The notes: generated by a model not told the origin, from the letters alone. Shown: positions 16,250-25,117, numbered from the stretch's first letter. The stretch: DNA of 64,000 nt from Vogesella sp. LIG4 (GCF_900090205.1 NZ_LT607802.1:3551923-3615922), one strand, 5' to 3'. Program-made: numbers and translations.

Positions 16250-17476
16250 CTAGTCGCCGGCGTACATCACCGCTTCGCAGAAATCGCGTATCGCCGCACA
16301 GGCCTGCTCCAGCGCGGCATCGTCCAGCGCGTAGGCGATGCGCAGATAAGGCCCCAGCCCGAAGGCACTGCCCTGCACCACTGCCACGCCGGCTTCGTCC
16401 AGCAGTGCGGCGGCCACGTCGGCATCGCTATGCAGCGGTCGGCCCGCCGGGCTGCGGCGCCCCAGCAGGGCGGCGCAGTCGGCGAACACGTAGAACGCAC
16501 CGCCCGGCGCCTCGCAATGCAGGCCGGGGATGGCGTTCAGCCACTGCAGCATGCGGTCGCGGCGGCGGGCGAATACCTCACATGCCTGGCCGATGAAATC
16601 CTGCGGCCCGTTCAGCGCTGCCAGTGCGGCATGCTGCGCAATGGAGCAGGCGCCGGAGGTCTGCTGGCCCTGCAGTTTTTCCATCGCTTGCAGCAGCCAG
16701 CGCGGGCCGGTGGCATAGCCGATGCGCCAGCCGGTCATGGCATAGGATTTCGACACGCCGTTCATAGTCAGCGTGCGCGGCTGCAGCCGCGGCTCGACCT
16801 GGGCCAGGGTGTGGAAGGGCTGGCCATCGAACAGCAGGTGCTCGTAGATATCGTCCGACAGCACCAGCAGCTGCGGGCGGGCCAGCAGCACCACCGCCAG
16901 CGCCTGCAGCTCCTCGCGGCGGTATACCGCGCCACTGGGGTTGGACGGTGAGTTGAGGATCAACCAGCGCGTACGCGGGGTAATGGCCGCCGCCAGCGCC
17001 TCGGCAGTGAGCTTGAAGCCGCTGCCCTGCCCGCAGGGCACGATCACCGGGCGGGCGCCGCACAGCTGCACGATCTCCGGGTAGCTCACCCAGTACGGCG
17101 CCGGCACGATCACCTCATCGCCCTCGTTCAGCGTGGCCGCCAGCGCATTGAAGATCACCTGCTTGCCGCCGGAGCAGACGATGGTGTCCTGCCAGTCCAC
17201 CGCCAGGCCGTTTTCACGGCGGAACTTGTCGGCCACCGCCTCGCGCAGTGCGCGCAGACCGGCCACCTGGGTGTAGCGGGTGTGGCCGGCGTCAATAGCG
17301 GCAATGGCTGCGGCGCGGATGTGTGCCGGCGTATCGAAATCCGGCTCGCCGGCACACAGCGAAATCACCGGCCGACCAGCGGCGCGGCGTGCCGCCACGC
17401 GATCCATCACCTGGTAGGTGGCCGACGCCCTGGCGCTCGCCAGGTGCCGGTTCAAGAATTGCTCGCTCATATTCAT
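16250..17476 (-). CDS. Class I/II PLP aminotransferase (aspartate aminotransferase-like)
   Basis: About 408 residues. Family landmarks: SLCAGEPDFDTP, HTRYTQVAGL, ILNSPSNPSGAVY, the PLP lysine in NGVSKSYAMTGWRIGYA, and LRIAYALDD near the end with the substrate-binding Arg. ATG at 17476 overlaps the upstream TGA (ATGA); the ATG at 17470 has a better ribosome-site distance. Last gene of an operon behind three RraA-like aldolases. I infer that it makes the 2-oxo acid that those aldolases cleave, for example from a 4-hydroxy glutamate derivative. Confidence 0.85.
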   Translation of the reverse strand: MNMSEQFLNRHLASARASATYQVMDRVAARRAAGRPVISLCAGEPDFDTPAHIRAAAIAAIDAGHTRYTQVAGLRALREAVADKFRRENGLAVDWQDTIVCSGGKQVIFNALAATLNEGDEVIVPAPYWVSYPEIVQLCGARPVIVPCGQGSGFKLTAEALAAAITPRTRWLILNSPSNPSGAVYRREELQALAVVLLARPQLLVLSDDIYEHLLFDGQPFHTLAQVEPRLQPRTLTMNGVSKSYAMTGWRIGYATGPRWLLQAMEKLQGQQTSGACSIAQHAALAALNGPQDFIGQACEVFARRRDRMLQWLNAIPGLHCEAPGGAFYVFADCAALLGRRSPAGRPLHSDADVAAALLDEAGVAVVQGSAFGLGPYLRIAYALDDAALEQACAAIRDFCEAVMYAGD

Positions 17477-18114
17477 ACCCTCTCGCGCCAGGCAGCCAGG
17501 CCCATCAGCTCCAGGGTGGTCGCCCCCTGCGTCAGCTGGCTCATCATCATGCTTTCCTTGTCGGCGCGCGCTTCTCCGGCCTGCAGCGTACGCGCCGCAT
17601 CCACCGCCGGGATGATCACCACACCGTCGTCGTCCGCCACCAGCAGGTCGCCGGCAGCCACCGGCGCGCCGCCGAAGATCAGCGGCTGGCCCACTGCCGG
17701 CGCACTGGCCTTCACCGTGCCGCGCACCGATACGCCACGGGCAAATACCGGGAAGCGTCGCTTGGCGATGGCGGCGATGTCGCGCACGCCGCCGTTGATC
17801 ACCAGGCCGGCAAGGCCGGCCGCCTCCGCCGCCACGGTCAGCACCTCGCCCCAGTAGCCGGCGATGAAGCCGGCGGCATCCACCACCAGCACGCTGCCGC
17901 GCGGCGCGCGCTCCAGCGCAATGTGGATGGCCAGGTTGTCGCCGGGCGAGCACTGCAGCGGGTAGGCCGGCGCAGCGATGAAGGCGCCGGGCCAGATGCT
18001 GCGGATCTGCGGGTCCACCGCGCAAGGTTGGCCGCATGCCTCGTACAGGGTGGCGCTACCCAGCTGGCGGCAGCGCGCCGCCAGCGCCGGGTCGGTAAAC
18101 AGTTGCTCCATCAT
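17473..18114 (-). CDS. RraA-like aldolase, paralog 1 of 3
   Basis: 213 residues, RraA / 4-hydroxy-4-methyl-2-oxoglutarate (HMG/CHA) aldolase fold. The metal- and pyruvate-binding Arg-Asp pair is present in NGGVRDIAAI, followed by FPVFARGVSVRG. Such enzymes split 4-hydroxy-2-oxo diacids to pyruvate plus a second oxo acid, or decarboxylate oxaloacetate. The motif reads NGG where the other two copies read DGx, so it is the most divergent of the trio. Overlaps neighbours by 4 bases on both sides. Confidence 0.78.
   Translation of the reverse strand: MMEQLFTDPALAARCRQLGSATLYEACGQPCAVDPQIRSIWPGAFIAAPAYPLQCSPGDNLAIHIALERAPRGSVLVVDAAGFIAGYWGEVLTVAAEAAGLAGLVINGGVRDIAAIAKRRFPVFARGVSVRGTVKASAPAVGQPLIFGGAPVAAGDLLVADDDGVVIIPAVDAARTLQAGEARADKESMMMSQLTQGATTLELMGLAAWRERV
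18024..18036 (+). repeat. Exact copy of AAGGTTGGCCGCA inside RraA paralog 1
   Basis: Read on the gene strand it encodes Cys-Gly-Gln-Pro. Confidence 0.8.
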
Positions 18115-18773
18115 GCTTTCCTTTGCAGGGTGTGGTAGCCCAGCGCGGCGCGCGCCTCGGCCAGGCTGCAGCCGTCGGCCAGTTGCTGGCGGATGCCGGC
18201 TTCCACGGTTTCGATCTGCTGTGCCAGCGCCGCCACTTCCGCCGCACGCCCGCGCGGCACCACCACCACGCCGTTGGCGTCGGCCACCACGATGTCGCGC
18301 GGCTCGACGCGCGCATTGCCTATCGATACCGTGCCGTTCACCGTCTCCACCTGCACGCGGTCCTTGCCGGTGCGCATGAAGCGCCCACGGCTGAACAGCG
18401 GATAGCCATCGCCCAGCGCCTTGTTCACGTCACGGCACACGCCGTCGATGACGGTGCCGGCGATATGCCGCAGCCCGGCGTACTGGGTCATGATGTCGCC
18501 CCAGACCGTGCAGTCGCTGCGGCCATCGTTGTCGATCACCACCACGTCGCCGGCGGCTACATCGTCGATGAAATCGCCCACCGTGCCCGGCGGCGTACTG
18601 GCCGCCACGTATTTGACGGTGAATGCCGGCCCAACCACCACCTGGCAGTAGTTGTCCAGCGGCAGAATGCCCAGGCACTGCCCCGACAGGCCCAGCCTGT
18701 CCATGGCGTCGGATACGCCGGCGGTGTCCAGGCCGGCGAACAGCGCCACCAGCTCGCGATCTTGCTGATTCAT
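18111..18773 (-). CDS. RraA-like aldolase, paralog 2 of 3
   Basis: 220 residues starting at the ATG at 18773 in an ATGA overlap with paralog 3. Landmarks: VSDAMDRLGL, VVIDNDGRSDCTVWGDIM, the Arg-Asp pair in IDGVCRDVNKA and YPLFSRGRFMRTGK. These fit the HMG/CHA aldolase or oxaloacetate decarboxylase active site. Together with its paralogs it may give substrate range or a hetero-oligomer, since RraA-type proteins assemble as trimers or hexamers. Confidence 0.8.
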   Translation of the reverse strand: MNQQDRELVALFAGLDTAGVSDAMDRLGLSGQCLGILPLDNYCQVVVGPAFTVKYVAASTPPGTVGDFIDDVAAGDVVVIDNDGRSDCTVWGDIMTQYAGLRHIAGTVIDGVCRDVNKALGDGYPLFSRGRFMRTGKDRVQVETVNGTVSIGNARVEPRDIVVADANGVVVVPRGRAAEVAALAQQIETVEAGIRQQLADGCSLAEARAALGYHTLQRKA

Positions 18774-19438
18774 TTGCCGCCCTCCTGCCTGATGGCCTCG
18801 AATTGGCTGTCGTGCATCACCTCTTCCACCGAGCGGCCGCTGCGCACCGCCGCCACCATGCCGTCCTGCCGCCGCGCGATGCGCTCGGCCAGCGCCAGCA
18901 CTTCTTCGATGCGCGCCGCCGGCACGAATACCGTGCCGCAGTTGTCGGCAATCACGTAGTCGTCCTGCGCCACCTGCACGCCGGCCATGTTCACCGGCTG
19001 GCCGGACGACAGCTGGATCAAGCGGTTGCGCGCGCTGATCATGGTGACGCCGCGGCCAAACACCGGGTAGCCGATATCGGCACTGCCGTCGATATCGCGG
19101 CTGAAGCCGTCGATCACCGTGCCGCGCACGCCCTTCACCTGCGCGGCATTGGCCAGGATGTCGCCCCAGCAGGAAATACCGTCCACGCCGCCGGCAATCA
19201 CCAGCACGCGCTCGTCGCTGTCCACGGCGGCAATTACCGGCGAGATCAGGTGCACGGCCGGGGCGCTGTCGGTCTTGCGCCCCAGCTGTACGGTGCTGGC
19301 GCGGCCAACTACCGTGGGGCACGGCCATAGCGGGCGCAGGCCGCAGCTGGCGCCGGGCAGGTCCAGAAAATCGAGCGCATCGGACACCGTGTTGCTGTCC
19401 AGCCGGCTCAGGCGCTGCAGCAGGTTTGCTTCACTCAT
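18770..19438 (-). CDS. RraA-like aldolase, paralog 3 of 3 (first gene of operon)
   Basis: 222 residues. Start is the ATG at 19438 with AAGGAG about 7 bases upstream; the longer frame to 19537 would cross the promoter. Landmarks: NTVSDALDFLDLPG, VIAGGVDGISCWGDILANAA, the Arg-Asp pair in IDGFSRDIDG and YPVFGRGVTMIS. Transcription begins in the gap shared with the divergent LysR gene at 19543, its likely regulator. Confidence 0.8.
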   Translation of the reverse strand: MSEANLLQRLSRLDSNTVSDALDFLDLPGASCGLRPLWPCPTVVGRASTVQLGRKTDSAPAVHLISPVIAAVDSDERVLVIAGGVDGISCWGDILANAAQVKGVRGTVIDGFSRDIDGSADIGYPVFGRGVTMISARNRLIQLSSGQPVNMAGVQVAQDDYVIADNCGTVFVPAARIEEVLALAERIARRQDGMVAAVRSGRSVEEVMHDSQFEAIRQEGGK

Positions 19439-19487
19439 CGAACTCTCCTTGTGGGCTTGTGTGCTGCTACTTTCCACCCTACAGTTC

Positions 19488-19535
19488 GATAGGTAAATTC
19501 CGTATTTTGTAACGTTCACATACGCCAAACCTATC
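19488..19535. promoter_or_regulatory. Inverted repeat between the aldolase operon and its LysR gene
   Basis: GATAGGT (19488-19494) and ACCTATC (19529-19535) are exact reverse complements 34 bases apart in the divergent promoter region. Candidate LysR binding pair. Confidence 0.4.
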
Positions 19536-19542
19536 AATCGCC

Positions 19543-20451
19543 ATGATCAACTTCCGCCTTATCCGCCACCTGTGGCTGTTCCTCGCCGTAGCCGAGGAAC
19601 AGCATTTCGGCCGCGCCGCCAAGCGCCTGGGCATGTCGCAGCCACCGCTTACCGAGCAGATCCAGATCCTGGAACAGGCACTGAAAGTGAAGCTGTTCGA
19701 GCGCTCGCGTCGTGGCGCGCAGCTCACCGCGGTTGGCCACGCCATCCTGCCGGCAGTAAGAAAATTCGCCGAACAGCTGGAAAGCCTGGAGCTGGCGGTA
19801 AGGGAGGCGGCAGCCGGACAGACCGGCACACTGACCATAGGTGCCATCACCTCGGCTATGCTGGACGTGCTGCCGGGGCTGATCACGCGCATCCGCCAGG
19901 AGCACCCGGGGCTGACGGTGGCGGTAAAGGAAATAGACAGCTACGAGGCGATACCGGCGTTGCAGAGTGGCGATATCGATCTGGCGTTTGCCAGGCTGGA
20001 AGGCAGGCTGGACGAGGATATCCAGTCGCTGCCATTGCAGGAGGACCCGCTGGCGGTGGCGCTGCCGGCCGGCCACCCGCTGAGCGACGGCGAGGCCCTG
20101 CCGCTGGCGGCATTGGCGCAGCAGGACTTCATCATGTTTGCGCGCAAGGTGAGCCCGCTGTCGTACGACACGCTGATCACCGCCTGCCGCAACAGCGGGT
20201 TTTCCCCGCGCGTGCTGCACGAGGTGCGCTCGGTTGCCTCGCAGATCGCCTTCGTCGGCATGGGACAGGGCGTGGCGCTGGTGCCGGCGTCAGTGCGCGG
20301 CATGGCGCCAGCCAATGTGGTGATCCGCCCGCTGGCGGACCAGCTGCACGTGGTCACCACCGCCATGGCGTGGAACAGCCGGCGGGAAAACCAGCTGACG
20401 CGCGAGGTGATTGCCACCATCACCCGCCAGCCGCCGGCCGGTGACAGCTAG
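19543..20451 (+). CDS. LysR-family regulator of the RraA-like operon
   Basis: 302 residues. DNA-binding part: LWLFLAVAEEQHFGRAAKRL and MSQPPLTEQIQILEQALKVK, then a periplasmic-binding-like effector domain. Its style resembles regulators of aromatic or oxo-acid catabolism. Divergent from the aldolase operon by 104 bases; its last 4 bases overlap the convergent VOC gene. The ligand is probably an intermediate of the aldolase pathway (inference). Confidence 0.88.
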   Translation: MINFRLIRHLWLFLAVAEEQHFGRAAKRLGMSQPPLTEQIQILEQALKVKLFERSRRGAQLTAVGHAILPAVRKFAEQLESLELAVREAAAGQTGTLTIGAITSAMLDVLPGLITRIRQEHPGLTVAVKEIDSYEAIPALQSGDIDLAFARLEGRLDEDIQSLPLQEDPLAVALPAGHPLSDGEALPLAALAQQDFIMFARKVSPLSYDTLITACRNSGFSPRVLHEVRSVASQIAFVGMGQGVALVPASVRGMAPANVVIRPLADQLHVVTTAMAWNSRRENQLTREVIATITRQPPAGDS

Positions 20452-20843
20452 GGCTGGTAGCTGGAGATTTCTACCAGGTTGCCGTCCGGGTCGCGCACGT
20501 AGAGCGACAGGATGCGGCCCATGGCGCCGGTGCGCGGCACCGGGCCTTCTTCTATGGCTACCCCGTGCGCCTTCAGCTGCGCGGCCACCTGTTCCAGCGG
20601 CAGGCTCGCCACGAAGCACAGGTCCAGCGCGCCCGGCGTCGGCAGCAGCGCCTTGGGCTCGAACTCGCGCCCCTTGAGATGCAGATTGATCTTCTGGCTG
20701 CCGAACTTCAGTGCCAGGCGCTCCACCGGCGGGGTGCCGCCGACGAAGCTTTCCAGCGTCATGCCCAATACGTCGCGATAGAAAGCGATACAGCGCGCCA
20801 GGTCGGCGGTGGTCAAAACAATGTGGTCGATGGCGGCGATCAT
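20448..20843 (-). CDS. VOC (glyoxalase/dioxygenase) superfamily protein
   Basis: 131 residues, two beta-alpha-beta-beta-beta modules typical of this fold: IDHIVLTTADLARCIAFYRDVLG at the start and LYVRDPDGNLVEISSY at the end, with His and Glu at the usual metal positions. Similar small proteins include glyoxalase I-like and fosfomycin-resistance-like members; this one cannot be assigned further. Convergent with the LysR gene and 20 bases downstream of the EamA transporter start direction, so possibly co-transcribed with it. Confidence 0.8.
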   Translation of the reverse strand: MIAAIDHIVLTTADLARCIAFYRDVLGMTLESFVGGTPPVERLALKFGSQKINLHLKGREFEPKALLPTPGALDLCFVASLPLEQVAAQLKAHGVAIEEGPVPRTGAMGRILSLYVRDPDGNLVEISSYQP

Positions 20844-20863
20844 GCGTGTCTCCCGGGTGATGT

Positions 20864-21811
20864 CTAGCGGCGGCTGGCCAGCAGTACGCCGCCGATCACC
20901 AGCACGGTGCCGGCCAGCTGCGGCAGCGATACCGGCTCATGCAGCAGCCACCAGCCAAAGAAAATGGTCAGCGCCGGGCCCAGCGTGCCGATCAGCACGG
21001 TACGCGCCGCACCCAGGTGGCGGATGGCGGTGGACTGCCAGAAGATGGGCAGCATGGTGGAAAACAGCGCCATGCCCAGGCTGTAACCGTACACCGGCAG
21101 CGGCAGCTGCAGCACCTGCAACGGGCGCGACAGCACGAAGTGCAGCGTCACCGCCGCGGTGGCGGTGAGGATGGCCAGGATGGAAAAACGCAGCGAACCC
21201 AGCCGCTGGATGGCCAGCTCGGAGCCGGCGCTGTACAGCGCATACAGCACCGCGCAGCCGAACACGAAGCCGGCGCCGATCAGCACGCTCTGCAATTCGC
21301 GGCTCTGGCTGGCGTCGTGCACGAAGGCAATGGCGATGCCGCCATAGGACAGCGCCGCAGCCAGTAGCATGCGCCCTTCCGCCTTGCGCCCCAGGAACAG
21401 CACGCCTATCAGGATGGTAAGCGTGGGATAGGTGAACAGGATCAAGCGCTCCAGCCCGGCGGAGATGTATTGCAGGCCGTAGAAATCGAGCATGCTGGAA
21501 CCGTAGTAACCGGCCACGCCCAGCATGAGCAGCAGGCCGACATCCCTTGCGGCCAACCTTGGCATGTCCCGCAGCACCGGCAGCGCCGCCAGCAGTACAA
21601 ACGGCAGGCACAGCACCATGCGCAGGGTGAGCAGGGTTACCGCATCCACCGTGGCCGCGGCGTAGGCCAGTTTGACGAAGATGGCCTTGAAGGAAAAACC
21701 GAATGCCGCCAGCAGGGCAAACATGACGCCGCGTCGTGGCGCGGCCTGTACCGTATTCAATTTTCGACTTTCGTGATCAGACCCCGCCATGGTCTTTGCC
21801 GGCGCCGGCAT
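20864..21811 (-). CDS. EamA/DMT-family transporter
   Basis: 315 residues with ten predicted membrane segments in two EamA repeats (MFALLAAFGFSFKAIFVKLAY, and a second half ending LAGTVLVIGGVLLASRR). Members move metabolites or amino acids across the inner membrane. Start at 21811 (ATG) or 21790 is not decided by a ribosome site. It is preceded by the palindromic terminator at 21875. The substrate is unknown. Confidence 0.83.
   Translation of the reverse strand: MPAPAKTMAGSDHESRKLNTVQAAPRRGVMFALLAAFGFSFKAIFVKLAYAAATVDAVTLLTLRMVLCLPFVLLAALPVLRDMPRLAARDVGLLLMLGVAGYYGSSMLDFYGLQYISAGLERLILFTYPTLTILIGVLFLGRKAEGRMLLAAALSYGGIAIAFVHDASQSRELQSVLIGAGFVFGCAVLYALYSAGSELAIQRLGSLRFSILAILTATAAVTLHFVLSRPLQVLQLPLPVYGYSLGMALFSTMLPIFWQSTAIRHLGAARTVLIGTLGPALTIFFGWWLLHEPVSLPQLAGTVLVIGGVLLASRR
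21548..21560 (-). repeat. Exact copy of AAGGTTGGCCGCA inside the EamA gene
   Basis: Encodes Arg-Leu-Ala-Ala in the transporter frame. Confidence 0.8.
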
Positions 21812-21874
21812 TGTGAAATACTTTTAGCCTAAGGCGGTGATACGCGCCGCATATCGCCGGCGGCGGCAGCAAGC

Positions 21875-21902
21875 AAAAAGGTTGGCCGCGGCCAACCTTT
21901 TT
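21875..21902. terminator. Perfect 28-base palindrome built from two inverted repeat words
   Basis: Five A, then GGTTGGCC-GC-GGCCAACC, then T-tract: two overlapping inverted copies of the core GGTTGGCCGC with T-runs on both strands, an ideal bidirectional intrinsic terminator. It lies between the gene at 21908 (minus strand, ends here) and the EamA gene. Confidence 0.85.
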
Positions 21903-21907
21903 TACTG

Positions 21908-22261
21908 TCAGGCACCCTTGTGCCGCCGCGTTTTGCGCCGCGCCGGCGGCGGCTCGATGTCGAACTCGAACAGCGAGGCGGTGCGGCCGGTCTGCGACTG
22001 GCAGGCAATCAGCATGGCACGGTTGATGGCTTCCTTCTTGCTCACCCCCCACCACTCGATCATCTTGTCCAGCGCCTTCTGCGCATCGCGCGACAGCTCC
22101 ACCGTGACCGACAGCTCCTGCAGCCGGTTGCGCCGCAGTTCACGGCTGCGGCGCTTGCGCTCCGCCGGCGTCATAGCCCGCTCCCCCAGCGGTTTGCGAC
22201 CGGGCTTGGCGCGTACGCCGCCAATCAGGTCAATGGTGTAGTGATCGCAGGGGTCTCGCAT
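21908..22261 (-). CDS. Small basic protein with ribbon-helix-helix-like region
   Basis: 117 residues. A highly basic segment (TPAERKRRSRELRRNRLQEL) is followed by SVTVELSRDAQKALDKMIEWWGVSKKEAINRAM, which reads like a CopG/Arc-type strand-helix-helix. The tail is Pro/Arg/Lys-rich. Similar proteins are annotated as LexA-regulated or replication-control proteins, but I cannot confirm that. Probable DNA-binding protein. Terminated by the palindrome at 21875. Confidence 0.65.
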   Translation of the reverse strand: MRDPCDHYTIDLIGGVRAKPGRKPLGERAMTPAERKRRSRELRRNRLQELSVTVELSRDAQKALDKMIEWWGVSKKEAINRAMLIACQSQTGRTASLFEFDIEPPPARRKTRRHKGA

Positions 22262-22370
22262 GGGTTGGGTGACGCGTCACGCTGAAAAAAGGGGCGCAAG
22301 GATAGCACGAAGCGTGCCCCCGGCCCAAGCCGTGGCGCACAATACCCCTACAGCATGGCGGCCGGCGACC

Positions 22371-22724
22371 CTACCAGTCCTCCACCGGCAGCGGCGGCAG
22401 GCCGTGGCGGCTGCGCGCGCGGTTGCAGGCTTCCTCGTAGATGCCTACCGAGGCCAGCTGGCCGAATTCGCGGCACGGCGACGGGCGATGCTCGTAGATG
22501 CTGCACGACACCTGCACGCCCACCTCGCCCACCAGCGCCACGCAGCGCGATACCGATTCGTCGGTGCCGCACATGCGCATGGTGTTGTTCACCTCGTGCA
22601 CCGCCATCTGCGGCGGCACACCCGGCACGTCGCCATGGGCGAGTTCGGACTTGTGGAAGGACACGCGGAAGGCGGCGCAGCAGGCGCCGCACTCGGTACA
22701 GCTGACGCGAAGAGCAGATTGCAT
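22371..22724 (-). CDS. YkgJ-family cysteine cluster protein
   Basis: 117 residues from the ATG at 22724. The cysteine cluster CTECGACCAAF near the N terminus, then SRCVAL, VSCSIYEHRPSPCREF and CNRAR form the zinc- or iron-binding pattern of UPF0153/YkgJ. Function in the family is unknown. Divergent from the phosphodiesterase gene; 72 bases separate the two starts. Confidence 0.82.
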   Translation of the reverse strand: MQSALRVSCTECGACCAAFRVSFHKSELAHGDVPGVPPQMAVHEVNNTMRMCGTDESVSRCVALVGEVGVQVSCSIYEHRPSPCREFGQLASVGIYEEACNRARSRHGLPPLPVEDW

Positions 22725-22795
22725 GGCAAGCGGATGGGCAGGCACGGCCCGGCATGGTAAAACCCGCACTATACCCGCCACTTGCCACCCTCGCC

Positions 22796-23974
22796 ATGCA
22801 CACGCCCGACCAGCTTCCCGCTACCCTGCCCCGCCCCGACTACCTGCTAAGCCTGGCCAACCTGGCGGCGCGCCTGCATGGCCGCCACGGCGTGCCGCCG
22901 CTGCAGCATGCGCTGCTGGACGGGCTGGAAGAAATCGAAACCGTGATCCTGCTGCTGATCGACGGCATGGGCGAGGCACAGCTGGCCGAGCTGGCGCCGG
23001 ATGGCTGGCTGGCGCATCAGCCGCGCACCCGGCTGCACTCGGTGTTCCCCAGCACCACCACGGCGGCAATCACCACCCTGCTCACCGGCGCGGCGCCGTC
23101 CGAGCACGGCCTGCTGTCCTGGCACGTGTGGGCGCCGCAGGCCGGCTGCATCGCCACGCCGCTGCCACTGCGCGAGCACTGGCGTGCGGAAGGCGAAGCG
23201 CTGCCGGACCAGACGCTGGCCGCCGCGCTGTACACCCAGCCTTCGGCACTGGCCGGCGGCGACCGCCGCCACTACGTGCTGCAGCCCGAGTACATTGCCG
23301 ATTCGCAGTACAGCCGCCACCACGGCGGCGCGGCCGAGGCGCTGCCCTGGCACGGCTACGATGCGCTGTTCGCGCAGCTGGCGGCACTGGCACGCCAGCC
23401 GGGGCGCAAGTTCATCTATGCCTATATTCCGGACCTGGATTCGCTGATGCATCACAAGGGCACCCGCCACCCCAGGGCAGCGCAGCTGCTGCAGCGTATC
23501 GATGCGCACTGCGCCGCGCTGGCGGTCACGCTACCCGCCAGTGCGCGGCTGCTGGTCACCGCCGACCACGGCCAGCTGGACATTCCGCCGGAAAAGCTGC
23601 TGTTCATCAACGACTACCCCGAGCTGGCCGCCATGCTGGCGCGGCCGCTGTGGGGCGAGCCGCGGGTGGCGTTCTGCACGCCGCGGCCGGAATGCCGCGA
23701 TGCCTTCCCAGCCTCCATCGAGGCGGCACTGGGGCATGTGCTGTGGGTATTGAAGGCGGAAGACGTGCTGGCGGCGCAGTGGTTCGGCCCGGCGCCGCAG
23801 CACCCGCAGTTGGCCGCAAGGGCCGGCGACTACGTGCTGCTGCTGAAGGATGACTGGGGCCTGCTGCAGATGGTGGATGACAGCGAGCGGCCGCGGCTGA
23901 TCGGCAACCACGGCGGCCTGAGCGCCGCCGAGATGCAGATTCCGCTGATTGTGTATCAGGGCACGGCCGGCTGA
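22796..23974 (+). CDS. Alkaline phosphatase superfamily nucleotide pyrophosphatase/phosphodiesterase
   Basis: 392 residues from the ATG at 22796 (406 from 22754; neither has a clear ribosome site). Motifs: LLIDGMGEA (metal Asp), the nucleophile Thr in FPSTTTAAITTLLTG, IPDLDSLMHHKGTRH, TADHGQLD and NHGGLS with the His/Asp metal ligands. Typical of type I phosphodiesterase / nucleotide pyrophosphatases. No signal peptide is evident. Contains a core repeat word at 23809. Substrate undetermined. Confidence 0.83.
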   Translation: MHTPDQLPATLPRPDYLLSLANLAARLHGRHGVPPLQHALLDGLEEIETVILLLIDGMGEAQLAELAPDGWLAHQPRTRLHSVFPSTTTAAITTLLTGAAPSEHGLLSWHVWAPQAGCIATPLPLREHWRAEGEALPDQTLAAALYTQPSALAGGDRRHYVLQPEYIADSQYSRHHGGAAEALPWHGYDALFAQLAALARQPGRKFIYAYIPDLDSLMHHKGTRHPRAAQLLQRIDAHCAALAVTLPASARLLVTADHGQLDIPPEKLLFINDYPELAAMLARPLWGEPRVAFCTPRPECRDAFPASIEAALGHVLWVLKAEDVLAAQWFGPAPQHPQLAARAGDYVLLLKDDWGLLQMVDDSERPRLIGNHGGLSAAEMQIPLIVYQGTAG

Positions 23975-23982
23975 GCGCCTGC

Positions 23983-24103
23983 CCACGATCTGCTGCGCGT
24001 CGGCGATACGGCGTTAAAAACGGCCCAGGAAGGCTCGTTTACTCTGTATAAACTCCGCGCCCCTCAGTTTTTGCCTTGTCTCGCCCTAGCTCGCCAGATC
24101 GTG
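23983..24103. repeat. 121-base element with inverted ends
   Basis: CACGATCTG at 23983 and CAGATCGTG at 24095 are exact reverse complements that bound a non-coding segment with further internal pairing (TTAAAAACGG... against ...CAGTTTTTGCC). It lies between convergent genes. Architecture suggests a dispersed non-coding repeat. Confidence 0.45.
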
Positions 24104-24121
24104 AACACACTCGGCGCACGC

Positions 24122-25117
24122 TCACAGTACCGGCGTGCTCTCCTGCTGCGGCCAACGTTGCTGCCATTCGCGCCAGGCCTCGCGGCTGAGCGTGGCCGGA
24201 AACACCGCGCGGCGGCGCTGCTGCAGGTAGCCCAGCAGCACTTCGGCATAGTCCAGCTGCTGCCCGCCCTGCTCCGGCGGCGTCAGCACTCCCATGCGAT
24301 TCACCCAGACCGTATCCTGCCGCGCCTGGATGTATTCCTCCGGGCCATCCAGCACCTGCTGCAGCAGGAGCAGCTTGCCGCTGAGCGAGCCCGGTTGGCC
24401 ACCGGCCAGCAGTTCGCGCTCCACCTCATCCAGCCGCTGCTCGGCCTGCTCGCGGCTCAGGTTGCTGCCCAGGCTCAGCGCCTCGGCATTGAGCAGGCTG
24501 CTGCCGCTCTTCAGCTGCAACTGCAGCGCCTGGCGTTCGATCTGCAGCAGCTTGTGCCGCGCCTCCAGCTGCTGCATGCCCTGCCCCAGGCTGGCGCACC
24601 ACACCGCAAACGCATGCTCGCGCCCCTTGCGCACCGCTTCCTCGCGGGTGCTGCCGGCGGCAACGAAGCGGTGGCGGTCGAAGCTCAGCACCGTCTGCGG
24701 CACGTCCTTGCGAATGGAGCCATCCGGCAGCAGCACGCTGCCGAGGCGGTGCGATTCGGTAGGCTGCATCGACAGCATCAGCTGCACGGTGTCGGCGGAC
24801 GACGGGTGGGAAAAATACTCGTGCAGCGATTCGCTGCCGGCCAGGATGTCACTGAGCGACTGCGGCGAGGCAAACAGCAGGCCGACGCGGCGGTCCAGGC
24901 TGTAGCCGGGCACGCTCAGGTCCAGCGAATCCGGCAGGTGGTCGCACAGGTCGTGCATGTACTGCAGGGTGCGTTTCACCCCGCGGCGCAGCTTGCGGCG
25001 GCCGTCCGGCAGCAGGCGGATGCGCGGGTCAACCTCCTCCACCAGCAGCTCCATCGCCGCTTCCACGTTTTGCCGGGTAATTGCCTGGGCATTGCCCAGC
25101 AGCCATTCCCACATCAT
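24122..25117 (-). CDS. Conserved-looking hypothetical protein (331 residues)
   Basis: Starts [13 protein letters not shown] at 25117. No signal peptide or membrane segment. A central helical stretch ([40 protein letters not shown]) looks coiled-coil. N-terminal segments [20 protein letters not shown] and [19 protein letters not shown] are well-ordered in style, so I take it as a real gene, but I recognise no family. Convergent with the phosphodiesterase; the repeated word core sits near its 3' end (24147). Confidence 0.65.
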   Translation of the reverse strand: MMWEWLLGNAQAITRQNVEAAMELLVEEVDPRIRLLPDGRRKLRRGVKRTLQYMHDLCDHLPDSLDLSVPGYSLDRRVGLLFASPQSLSDILAGSESLHEYFSHPSSADTVQLMLSMQPTESHRLGSVLLPDGSIRKDVPQTVLSFDRHRFVAAGSTREEAVRKGREHAFAVWCASLGQGMQQLEARHKLLQIERQALQLQLKSGSSLLNAEALSLGSNLSREQAEQRLDEVERELLAGGQPGSLSGKLLLLQQVLDGPEEYIQARQDTVWVNRMGVLTPPEQGGQQLDYAEVLLGYLQQRRRAVFPATLSREAWREWQQRWPQQESTPVL

